From: Lepidodermella squamata
Taxonomy: Eukaryota > Gastrotricha
Assembly: GCA_047495785.1 (NCBI GenBank)
Contig: JBLDXI010000002.1
Span: forward strand, 2,232,001 to 2,296,000
Length of the DNA: 64,000 nucleotides
Direction: 5' to 3'
The notes under the pieces were generated by a model. That model did no database searches and was not told where the DNA came from. It saw only the letters and a program-made list of their open reading frames with translations. Numbering within the stretch: the stretch's first letter is position 1; each line of letters starts with the position of its first letter. Below, piece by piece: positions 22,317-33,518 of this stretch. The position numbers and the translations under genes were made by a program.

Positions 22317-25300
22317 ATGGCTTGTTGCGGCCCAAATGTCGAGCAGGACAGTTTCTATCGCAGTGAGCACATGTCCTACTGCGAATTGTTCCTCCAAACT
22401 GAAACGTTAGTTCCAGCCAAGTTTCGGAATATTTTATAATTTTTTGTTTGTAGGGCCTATGCTTGCATAGCGGAGATCGGAGAGGCGAACATAACGCAAT
22501 TCACCGATGTAATTAATTTTGGCCTAATTCTTTGTTTTATTAATGAACTTCTGCTTTACAGCTGAACGAAGAAGTTTCTTCTTACCAACGGAAGGTAAAA
22601 TTTTAGAGACTTTCGACTGAGACTGGCCTTATTGCTGAATTTACCTAGTATATGAAAGAGATTCGAGAGCTGGACGAAACTGAACGGCAGCTTCGTAAGT
22701 AAAATATTAGATCCCTGGCTTGGGTTTAACTTGGAAATTGTACAGGAACACTTGAAGTTGAACTTAAGAAGGAAAACCTGAAAATTCCGTTCGATGTTGG
22801 AAATCCGCCAGCACCTCTGCCGAAAGATTTGCTAGCTTTGAAAGTAAGCACAATATTTTTTTAATTTCCTGTTATTATTGATGGTATTACTTTAGAAAAA
22901 AGTGCATCATGCTGTTAAGCAGCTTAATTACATCGGGACAAGTTCATTGGAGGTTCGAGCCAAAAAGTACGAACTGCTACAACGCGAGCAAGTTCTAAAG
23001 CTGACTGAATCATATTTTGCGGATGTAATTAATTCAATTTTTTCCCGAATTTTCGCCTATTTTTTCTGCTGTAGAATTCTTCGCCGCAAGGTATGTCAAA
23101 TGTTACAGCGGACCAGCCGCCGGTACGACCTTCAACTTCGGCGGCACGGGGCGACGAATCTACCGAGCCGGTTTTGGATCGAACGAGCCAGTTGCGTTTC
23201 GTTAGTGGCGTCGTTCCGCGTGAAAAAGCTGCCACCCTAGAACGCATGTTATGGCGCATAGGCCGCGGTAATATCCTTCTCCGAAGTTGGCCAATTGAAG
23301 AGGATTTGGAGGATCCTAAAACGGTGAAATTTATCTCTCGAGTTGTGCTGGGCTTCAACGTTTTTCGTTGTTATAGGGAACTACCGATAAACTGAACGCA
23401 TTTATTGCGATTTTCCAAGGCGAGGCGCTGAAGAATAACGTTCTGAAGGTCTGCGCGGCATTTCACGCCGTTATTTTCTCCATACCAGACACTGCCGAGG
23501 AGAGGATTGCCCTTCTAGCCACCATTAAGACCCGGCTCGAAGACATGAAAACTATTCTCAACGAAGCCGAGATGCACAAGATTAAGCTGATGGCTGGAGT
23601 TGCGAATGACCACAGGTCGTGGACTGTTCAGATTCGGAAGGCCAAGGCCGTTTACCACGTGTTGAACATGCTGAACCCTGATATCACCGATAAATACCTG
23701 ATCGGCGAATTCTGGTGCCCTACTAGAGATTTTCACCGCGTGGAAACCGCCCTGAATGCCGCCTGTACGAAGGTCCAAGGCAACCTGCAAATCGGCGTGC
23801 CTTACATTGTTCAAAAATTGGACCAACACCCGAAGAAAGTGCCGACCTATTTCAGGCTGAACAAGGTTACGAAAGCGTACAACTCAATCGTTAGTGCCTA
23901 TGGTATTGCCCGTTATCAAGAAGTCAACCCGGCTCTTTATACGACAATTACTTTCCCGTTTCTATTTGCTATCATGTTCGGTGACATTGGCCACGGTTTT
24001 ATCGTGCTGCTCTTCGGCATGTTTCTCTGCATTAAGGAGGAATCACTCGCTAAAGTTGCCCAGCGCCAAGAGGTGAATAATTTAAGGGAGATTATTTTAT
24101 TTTATCAATTTATATGTTTTTAGTCATTCAAAATGATTTTTGGCGGTCGATACGTCATTCTGCTTATGGGAATATTTTCGATCTATACCGGCCTGATTTA
24201 CAACGATTTCTTCAGCAGAGCCATCAATATATTTCAGTCGCAGTGGCACACGGATTATTCGTAAAATTAATTGTTGTGAAAAATATAAAAATTAATTTCC
24301 CCATTTTTACAGAATTGAAGAGTTGGTCAAAGAGGAGCATTTTCAGCTTACAGCCTTTAATAAGACAAACACGAGGGACTGGCCCTACCCATTCGGACTT
24401 GACCCGGTTTGAAATTTCGAGTTGGGATTTTTTGGAACTATTTTCGTTGCTTTCTCAGGTTTGGCTGATTGCTGAAAACAAAATTATTTTCATCAACGGC
24501 TTCAAAATGAAACTTTCGGTCATTATCGGTGTCGTTCACATGTTTTTTGGTCTTATCTTATCGTTGATGAATCACATGTAATTTTCGAAAAATTATCCAG
24601 TGCTTAATTATTATTTTTATTTTATTTATTTATTTCACAGCTACTTCAGAAATTGGATCAACATTTTTTTCGAATTCATTCCGCAAGTTCTTTTCATGGT
24701 GTGCATTTTCGGCTACATGGACGCGTTGATCATCTTCAAATGGATCTACTTCAACGCAAATAACGTTGGCGAAGCGCCGTCGATCCTCATCGGGCTCATC
24801 AACATGTGCCTTTTCAAATATTCAACCGATACACCACCTGATAAATGGATTAGTGATAATGTGAGAAAATTATAATAATTAATTAAAAGTTAATTAATTA
24901 ATTTAACTAATTAATTTTTAATATTTTAAAAATAATGTTAAATACCGAATTTTTTCCAGCTAATGACTCTCCAATATGCCCTGGTCGTTCTCGCTATTAT
25001 CAGGTATAATTTTAATTAAATTCGAACTTTAAATTTTAAAACCTTCATTTTTCGAAAAAGTATTCCTTGGATGCTGATGATCAAGCCGTTCTATCTTCGC
25101 TGGAGGCATAACATTGATCAACGTCGATTGAAGGAAGAATCACGCCGGTCATCTGTCGAAGCAGCCGCAGCAGCTACTATATCACCCACAAATCGACTCG
25201 ACAGCAGTGTATCCGCCCGCACAAGTACCGCGCCCGGCGGCCAGCCGCTCGACCCGTCTAATTTCGAACTTCGCCGGTTGCAGGCCCAGCAATCGGTTAT

Positions 25301-25922
25301 TTCTGTCACCAACCTGCCGATTAGGTCCCGTACAAATACAGTAACGTCACGAGCTGGTCGGAAATCTGTCATCTCGTCAATTTCCGAACACGTCGATAAC
25401 TACATACCTGAGAATGTCGCTGATTCGAGTGACGATGACGGGTCGAAGACGTCATTAGGCAGCAGTGACGACGAGGAAAAGTTCGAGTTTGGAGAGGTTT
25501 TCATTCACCAGACTATTCATACGATCGAGTATGTGCTTGGTCTAATCAGCCACACGGCGTCTTACCTCCGTCTATGGGCGTTGAGTCTTGCGCACGCCGA
25601 ACTCAGCGAGGTCTTGTGGAACATGGTTTTCGATCGAGCCCTCGGAATGGCCAGTGGTGGTTATGCTGGTTGCGTCGCTATTTTCGTAGGCTAACTTTTA
25701 CTAAATTTTTTATTTCTATATCTGCAATTAACTTTCTAGATCATCTGGGCCGCTTGGGCAGCGTTGACCATCGCCATCTTGTGTCTGATGGAAGGCCTTT
25801 CAGCTTTCCTCCACGCCCTTCGTCTGCAATGGGTCGAGTTCCAGAGCAAATTTTACGGTGGCGACGGCGTTGCATTCAACAACTTCAACTTTAAAGAGGC
25901 GTTCCGCGTAAAAAGCGATTAA
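22317..25922 (+). CDS. ATP6V0A: V-type H+-ATPase V0 subunit a, paralogue 2 (938 aa)
   Basis: Fifteen exons: 22317-22405, 22454-22508, 22562-22594, 22649-22694, 22746-22843, 22896-23024, 23075-23323, 23377-24072, 24124-24260, 24313-24406, 24459-24577, 24641-24860, 24960-25003, 25061-25685 and 25740-25922; all join in frame. The start [19 protein letters not shown] was chosen because paralogue 3 has the same layout. The cytosolic N-terminal half is followed by the membrane half with [61 protein letters not shown] and [18 protein letters not shown]. The proton-path Arg, His and Glu residues are conserved. The cytosolic loop (about 690-808) is Ser/Arg-rich and turns acidic before FEFGEVF. It is a close tandem paralogue of 27174-30909. 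Confidence 0.93.
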
Positions 25923-27173
25923 GCGCGGCGTCACAGAAACTGAATTTTTCTCCTATTTTTGAATCTAAAACAACCAACTACTAGCAATATTCTGATTTAT
26001 AGTTTTACATGTTAAAGCTAGTTTTTCGAAGAGCATTATCAATGATCTGATTTCTGTCTATTTTTTCTCTCTGAACTGATTTCTTGTCTCGATGACAACC
26101 AGCGATAGAATGGCTCTATGTTTTCACTAATAAAATGGCTGAAGAAATTGATATTTCCAAATTAGAATGAATTAAAAGTTTAAAATTCGTGAAATATGCT
26201 AAAAATTTAGCAAGTTTATTTCCAAAATATTGCCGTCAATTTTAAATTTTGATAAGTAGCGGCAGATTTCTGGAGACAGTTGGACGATGGCAACCAAGGA
26301 TTCAAAGTCTGTTTTTTGTACTCATAGGCGTTGAAGCTGTGAAGAATCCAGAAAGTTTGAACTTTCTTCTCTCGAAAATTATTCCGACTGCCTTTGGCGG
26401 TGCCAGTAACGCACTTGGTATTGTAAAACACCGCTTGTTTTGTTCGCGGGCACTGTAAAATTTAGAAACGTGTTCATAATCATAATCATCATCATCGCAT
26501 CAACTCCGAGAGTTAATATCTACATCATGTTATTGTTGCTGTAGATACACACGAATTCAATTAGCTAAACGGCCACCATCTTGATAATGAGATATAATGA
26601 TGGTTAGCCGCCGCTAGTCTTGATATACGCACGACCGTGAGCGTCAATTGCCTCAGGACGATCCGCTGTTTATTTTAGAAAAGGTGAACTCGCTTGAAGC
26701 GCCTTATTTGCCAGTTGAAATCTCTCTTGAGTCCAAGCAAGCCTACACACATCAGCAAAAAGGCGTCAAAAACGCAATGTTTTAGCTTTTCAGTTTATTT
26801 TTAGTGGAACCTCAGACGCGTTTCTCTTTTTTCTTTTCAATTCTACCTAAATTAGTTAAACATACCCTGGCCTTGCTCAACATGCTGGATCGCATGTCAC
26901 GCATTTCTCCCCGCTGTTCGCATGCCTGAACCTGGAGAGATTCCCAAGTTTTCGTGACTTGCTTGGAATCTCACTTCAAGGAAATCCAGTAATGCTTCAA
27001 CGAAGAAGCCGCAATCAATATATGAAGCCATATATTAACAAGTTTGATTTCGCTGAACGAATGCGTCAGAAAAGTTAACATTTAGTGGCCACTTGTCCCG
27101 AGAACGAGGTTAAAATTGATACTCCTTATTTTAGGCTTTAACTTTTTGGAAGATCTAACCATTTTAATTGTTG
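25923..27173. other. Intergenic, upstream region of paralogue 3
   Basis: It contains the 3' end of paralogue 2 and, at about 26466-26680, a diverged copy of the block found upstream of paralogue 2. Short open frames on both strands (for example 26216-26458) overlap each other and show no family features. No RNA gene was seen. Confidence 0.45.
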
Positions 27174-30100
27174 ATGTGCTGCAAAGGTGAAGCAATCGAA
27201 CATGACAGCTTTTATCGTAGTGAAGAAATGTCTTACTGCGAAATATTTCTTCAAACTGAAGTGTAAGTTTGAAAATGGCCTCGAAGTTACAGTTCCAACG
27301 TCTACCTCTTCATAGGGCATACGCTTGCATAGCAGAAATCGGAGAGGCTAATATCACCCAATTTACTGACGTAATCTTTTCGCTCCACCCTAAATTTTTT
27401 GTTTACAAAAATATGCGCCGACAGCAAAACGCGGACGTTACAGCTTACCAACGCACGGTAAATATTTTTTATTCAATTGATGTCGTTTCTTCATTTTTTC
27501 CGTCGTAGTACGTGAAAGAAATCCGAGAGCTGGACGATGCTGAGCGAAATTTGCGTAAATTCTCGTTTTTAATACGAACTTGGGACAATGAATCACTCCA
27601 AAATAGGTGCCCTTGAAACTGAACTGAAAAAGGACAATATCAAGGTTCCACTGGAAGTTGGCAATCCGCCTACACCTATGCCGAAAGAATTGCTAAAATT
27701 GAAGGTTCGCTATAACCTCCGAGTGCGTTAGTCCCAATTAATAAAGCATGTTTCTCCGCAGGAAAAAATCGCCGACGCACTGAAGCAGCTTAACCACATT
27801 CGAACCAGTTCATTAGAGGTTGAAGTGAAACAATTCCTATTGCATCAACGTGGGCTGGTTCTTAAACTCACCGAGTCCTACCTGGCTGATGTAATTCCTT
27901 TCAATGAGGTTGAATACTTTAACTTAGGATGGATCAATTTTATAGAGCTCGTCCCACCACCATATGTCTAATTATTCTGAACCAACTCCAGCACCGAATG
28001 AGCCTCTGCTTTCGGCCCCGCGAACTGAATCGCTGCAAGCATCTGATATCAATCTATCAAGCCAGTTGCATTTCGTCAGCGGGGTGGTACTTCGCGAGAA
28101 GGCTGCTGCCTTGGAGCGAACTCTGTGGCGAGTTGGGCGAGGCCACATTTTGCTGCGAAGTTGGCCGATTGAGGAGGACTTGGAAAATCCTACTACGGTA
28201 AATCCTATTGTCTATTTCGGTTCCAGTAAAAAAAATCTCCTAATTTTCCAGGGCCTTCCGGAGAGATCAAACGCATTCATTGCGATTTTCCAAGGAGAGG
28301 CACTAAGGAATAATCTCTTCAAAGTCTGTGCTGCATTTCATTCGACCATCTTCGCCATCCCAGACACGGCTGAAGAACGAGCAGCGCTTCGGCAAAAGGT
28401 CAACACCCAGCTCGAGGATATGAAAACTGTTCTCAACGAAGCTAACATGCATAAAATGTCGCTTATGGCCGGCGTTGCAAAGGAGCATAGGACTTGGACA
28501 ATCAAAATACGAAAGGCTAAGGCGGTTTACCATGTTTTGAACATGCTCGATCACGACATCACCGATAAATACCTCATCGGAGAATTTTGGTGTCCGACTC
28601 GTGATTTCGAGAAACTTGGCACCGTTCTGGATACGGCTTGTACCAAGGTTCACGGTGATGACCAGATCGGAGTTTCTTACATCGTTCAAATAATGGAGCA
28701 TCAGCCGAAAAAAATTCCGACGTATTTTCGAGTGAATAAGTTCACGAAAGCCTACAACTCGATCGTTAGTGCCTATGGCGTTGCTCGATATCGCGAGGTG
28801 AACCCGGCTTTGTTTACGACTATCACATTCCCGTTTCTATTCGCCATCATGTTCGGAGATATTGGCCACGGAATTATCGTCCTCCTTTTCGGCATGTTTC
28901 TATGCATCAAAGAAAAATCGTTGGCCTTAGTAGCTCAGAAGATAGAGGTAAGAAAACGGGAGCTAGAAAAGCAGCCTTAAAATTTCAATTTTCAGTCCTT
29001 CAAAATGATTTTTGGTGGTCGATACGTTATATTGTTGATGGGAATCTTTTCGATTTATACCGGCCTGATTTACAACGACATTTTCAGCAAGGCTACCAAC
29101 ATTTTCCAATCGCAATGGCATACGAACTTTACGTAATATATTTTTAAGGAATATGGGCCAAGCTAAATAATTGTTCGCTTGCAGATCTGAAGAATTGATT
29201 AAGGAGGACAATATTCAACTCGCCGTAGTTAATAGGACTAGCTTGAATGACTGGCCTTACCCCGTTGGACTGGACCCGGTTTGCTCATTTTTGTCCATAA
29301 TTTTCCCATATTATAGGACATTTTTCAGATTTGGCTAATCTCCGAGAACAAGATTATTTTCATCAATGGCTTTAAAATGAAACTTTCGGTTATTATTGGT
29401 GTCGTTCACATGTTTTTCGGCCTCACACTTTCGCTGATGAATCATATGTAAATCATGCCTGAACTTCAAAAACATGAATAATTGTTGTTCTTGACAGCTA
29501 TTTCAAGCAATGGATTAATATCTTTTTCGAATTTATCCCGCAACTTTTGTTCATGATTTGCATTTTCGGCTACATGGATGCTTTGATCGTTTTCAAATGG
29601 ATCTACTTCAACGCAAATAACGTTGGCGAAGCGCCGTCGATCCTCATCGGACTCATCAACATGTGCCTCTTCAAATACTCTGCTGATACTGCCTCGGAAC
29701 GCTGGATCAACGATAACGTAATTTTGGCTAAATTTCGGATTTTTTCAATAAATATTTTCCGCATTTTAGCTGATGCATATTCAATACGGCCTTGTTGTAG
29801 TCGCGGTTATCAGGTTAAAAATTCATCAAATTTCAATCCATAGTAAATTAATTTTCCTTTAGCATTCCATGGATGTTGTTGTTGAAGCCTTTCTACCTCT
29901 ATTACAAGAATAACAAAGAACAACAACGAAAGATATCGGCACATTTTCGAGATTCAAAGAAAGAAGCCTCGCGTGAGCCGTCAGTCGAGGCAGCGGCGAT
30001 GATCCTGCCGAAACGTATGAGCAACGCTACAACGCGCTCGAGTACAACGGCCGCCCACGACATAGAAACTCGTCATCATCACCATCACCACCATGAAACT

Positions 30101-30909
30101 CACGAGCTGCGGCGCCTCCATCCGCAAACTTCAATCATTTCGTCGAATCATCTCGAAGTCCCTCATATGGAACATCGCCGACTTCAATCGCAGCATTCCA
30201 TAATTTCGTCCGATATTCCTAATTATGAAGCTCGCCGGTTGCAAACGCAACAATCCGTGATATCCATTAACAATTTACCGATTCGGTCCCGGAGAAATAC
30301 TGCAATTTCAATTACGGGCAGGCGGTCAATAGCCGTGCCAAAATTATCCGATTTCCATGAACAAGTCTACGCCCATATGACCGCCCCTGCGATTCCTGAG
30401 TCGGAAACTGAACCCGTCAGCGGCACTGTCTCTCCAATCGCCATTCATCATGAAGAGGAAGAAGAGAAATTTGTTTTCAGCGAAGTATTTATCCACCAGG
30501 CTATTCACACGATGGAGTACGTGCTGGGATTGATCAGCCACACGGCGTCGTACCTTCGATTATGGGCTTTGAGTCTAGCGCATGCTGAACTCAGCGAGGT
30601 GTTGTGGCACATGGTCTTCGCCCGAGCTATTCACATGGCAAGTTCCAGCTACACGGGCTGTATCGCAATTTTTGTAATTTTACCTAATTTCTAAAAATTT
30701 ATGAAATAATTAAAAATATCTTCCAGGTCGTTTGGGCTTTATGGGCTGCGCTTACTGTTGTAATTCTTTGCCTAATGGAAGGCATGTCGGCTTTCCTCCA
30801 CGCCCTGCGTCTGCAATGGGTCGAGTTCCAGAGCAAATTTTACGGAGGCGATGGTTTTGCGTTCAACAGCTTCAACTTCAAAGAAGCCTTCCTGATTAAA
30901 ACAAATTGA
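27174..30909 (+). CDS. ATP6V0A: V-type H+-ATPase V0 subunit a, paralogue 3 (1001 aa)
   Basis: Fifteen exons: 27174-27262, 27316-27370, 27425-27457, 27509-27554, 27607-27704, 27762-27890, 27946-28197, 28252-28947, 28996-29132, 29185-29278, 29329-29447, 29498-29717, 29770-29813, 29863-30673 and 30727-30909. Thirteen of the fifteen exon lengths equal those of paralogue 2, a clear sign of tandem duplication. It has the same landmarks: [57 protein letters not shown] and [18 protein letters not shown], with intact channel Arg, His and Glu. The cytosolic loop is about 180 residues. It holds a run of histidines ([11 protein letters not shown], near 30075-30100) and two repeats of a RRL-x2-Q-x-S-(I/V)IS motif. 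The His run could sense pH or bind metal, but that is speculation. Confidence 0.93.
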
Positions 30910-31300
30910 ACCTATAGCTAGAAATCAGGAATATTTCCTCAGTTTTTCACCTTCGAATTTTTTACTCATCTTGTAACTCCATGCTGGATTTATCTACCAA
31001 TGATATTTATTCCGAAACAATAATGTAGCTGCGAATTAAATGAAGCCTCGGAATTATTTTTCGTTTATTTTCGTAAAAATAGAAACAGGTAGACATTGAT
31101 AGGTAGTGTTTTTCATTAGAGCGAACGAAGAAGCTGTGTTGCAATGTAAATAGTTGCCCCGCAAATCGACATAATTATACTCGATCTCACAAAGAAAAAA
31201 AAGTTTGTTCAATTTCATGCTTTGCATGTAATAGAGAAAAATGTTAAAATACAACACATTATTTGGAAAATTCAAATTCAGATTTTTACGGCTGTCGACT
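30910..31300. other. Convergent 3' region
   Basis: It separates the 3' end of V-ATPase paralogue 3 (plus) and the 3' end of the Lys/His-rich gene (minus). It is AT-rich with no independent coding sequence. TTTATT at about 31062 is a minus-strand AATAAA candidate. Confidence 0.5.
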
Positions 31301-32793
31301 TCAAGACCGTCGCGCACCGGTTTCTTTACCGAACTTGCCGAACTTTCCGACGTCGCGTTTGATCGCCTTATCGTTATCCTTGATCGCCTTCTTGACGTCC
31401 TTGTAGAAATCGTTCCTCCTGCTGCGATCTTTGCTGCGATTGAAGTCTTTCTTACGGTTGTCCCTGAAGAAGTCCGGTTTCTTTTCGTAATCCTTCTTGT
31501 GATGAGTTTTGAAATCAAGATTCTTGCCGAAATCGTGATTCTTCTTGAAGAAATCGGGCTTCTTGTCGAAGTCTTTCTTGTGATGCTTATTCTTGAAAAA
31601 ATCCGACTTGGTATCGAATTCTTTATCGTGATGCTTTCTGAAATCCGGTTTGTTGTCGAAATCTTTTTTGTGGTGCTTCTTGAAAAAATCCGATTTTGTG
31701 TCGTAATTTTTGCTGTGGCGCCTCTTGAAAAAGTGCCGCTTCTTATGATGCCTCCTTCTCTTGCTGCGCGATTCCGACTCGCTTTCCTCGGTGTCGCCGC
31801 TCTCTCCAGACTCACTGCTCGATCGGTCCCACAGCCTCGGCCCTTGCCTGAACCGACACGAGTTGAAGCAAGCTTTGTAGCGGCTATCGTAAAACAAATT
31901 GCTAGAAGTTGGCGTCTGCGGAATCGGGTAACGCTGATAATCAAAAAAAATTAAGGAAGAATTTTCAATAATCTAAATTGGCTTACGAAGACTTGAACAG
32001 TCAAGTATGGACCTGTTAAAAAATTCTAAAATTATTTTCATAGTTTAAATCATCCAGAAAACCTACTCCAGCAAGTCAGGGTCTGCAAAATAAAAACGGA
32101 AACCATTAAAAAAATTTCGAGAAAATTTTAGCCAGCTTACATCGAAACCAGGCGGGCTGCAATCCTCCCAGCGTAGAGTCATAGCGGCGATGCAGATCGC
32201 CCGGCAGTACGAATACGACTTTTGATCGCAGAATTGTTGAGCATCGAAAACTGGAAATTCGCAAGTATTGTTGACTGTCGCGCCGTTGCCGTAGGTGCAC
32301 GTAATAACAGGTCTGACTGATGTTGTCGTAGAAGTCGGCGACGGGGTTGTTGGGTTGAAATTTCCACCCGGTGTTGTAGTCGTCGAGCCACACGTCTTCG
32401 TCGTTCGTTTGCAGTTGCGAGGCTTGACATCGGAGTAAGATTCATCGTCATCGTAGCCGATCTTGATTTCTTCCGTCGAATCTCCAGCCGGTTTATCGCA
32501 ACCAGCTGGCAGGGGTGGTGGCGGCCTCTTGAATCCCGGCTTTCTGAAGCCAACCTCGCCCGATCCGCCAATGTTGATGTCGTTCAAGTTTCGATTGCGA
32601 TTTTTAATCGCTAATTTTATCTTCGTCGGTCCTTGGTGACCACCACTGTCATCTTGCGATCCGTCCTGAATTTCGACGCAAGCATCACCTAGCACTAAAA
32701 TTGATTCAAAAGTGACACTTGTAACTAAAACAATCAATCGCAAAAACCTTGCTGAAAGCCAAGAGCTATCAAAAATAGTACAGCGACCCGCAT
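31301..32793 (-). CDS. Secreted Lys/His/Asp/Phe-rich tandem-repeat protein (424 aa)
   Basis: Five exons: 32748-32793, 32141-32694, 32067-32082 (a 16-nt microexon), 31987-32012 and 31301-31933. The start gives a signal peptide (MRVAVLFLIALGFQQ) followed by LGDACVEIQD. The middle holds a Pro patch (KRPPPPLPAGC), a Thr-rich linker and a small Cys-containing module (TCEFPVFDAQQFC, YCRAICIAAMTLRWEDC). The C-terminal half is an acidic Ser stretch, then Arg/Lys, then about nine imperfect repeats of a 10-13 residue unit like KKDFDNKPDFFKKHH, ending basic. Lys, His, Asp and Phe dominate. It is an extracellular or matrix-type low-complexity protein, and the family is unknown. The downstream exon phases depend on a GGA|GTAGGT donor. 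Confidence 0.7.
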
Positions 32794-33518
32794 CAGAGGT
32801 AAAAGTAAATCACCTAAAACAAACAATGAAGAGTCAACCGAGTAGTGGAATGATCAATGGTTACTTTGTAATGTGTCCGAAATTTATTTTTGAATGTAGC
32901 TGCTAATTTCTGAGTGGAATAAAACAACAAATTTTATGGTAAAATTGAACTAGAAAAATTACGTTAGTTGAAAATTTTAATTTCTGTGTTAAGGCACCAG
33001 GAAAAAAGTGAATTGGCGCCTTTCGTATCTGGTCTCCCGTCGCGTGCCCCCAGGAATTGTTGCGAAAATCGAAAGAATCAAAGCACGAGCCTGTTTTCAA
33101 CCTTTTAGTCACACGATTTTTTGATTGAACAAATATCAACAAATGCGCAAGTAATATTCTGTAGCGTGGTCTTATTTCGGACAAGGTAATTTCGGACACT
33201 TTTGGCTTTGAATATAAATTCCTCCCCGGCCCTGATAGGTATGAACACCGTTCAAAAAGCAAAAGATAGCCCTGAGTTTGTTCTTTCCATTAATGTCTGA
33301 AGCAGGAAAAACGGATCAGTCGGTCAAGAATGCTAGCTGCTAGCTCATGTTCCGTTGCCATTTCCAAAATTTTCTAGCATTTCTCTTTTTCGAAAAATTA
33401 AGGCTGATCAAAATATTCGTTTTTATTTTGGCAAAAATCAAGTGTAAAATACGATTTTTTGTATCATATCACAAAAAATGCGAGTATTATAATAAAATAT
33501 TATTAAGGTGGCACAAAT
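32794..33518. other. Intergenic, no gene seen
   Basis: It lies between the 5' end of the Lys/His-rich gene and the 3' end of the dynein-like gene, both on the minus strand. A 119-codon frame at 32903-33262 (minus) has no family signature or splice support and is not called. Confidence 0.45.

Noticed and set aside
31241-31954. 237-codon + strand frame opposite the Lys/His-rich gene
   Set aside because: It is the antisense shadow of a biased repeat. It gives a Val/Ile/Leu/Glu-rich string with no domain, and the minus strand has the splice structure and signal peptide.
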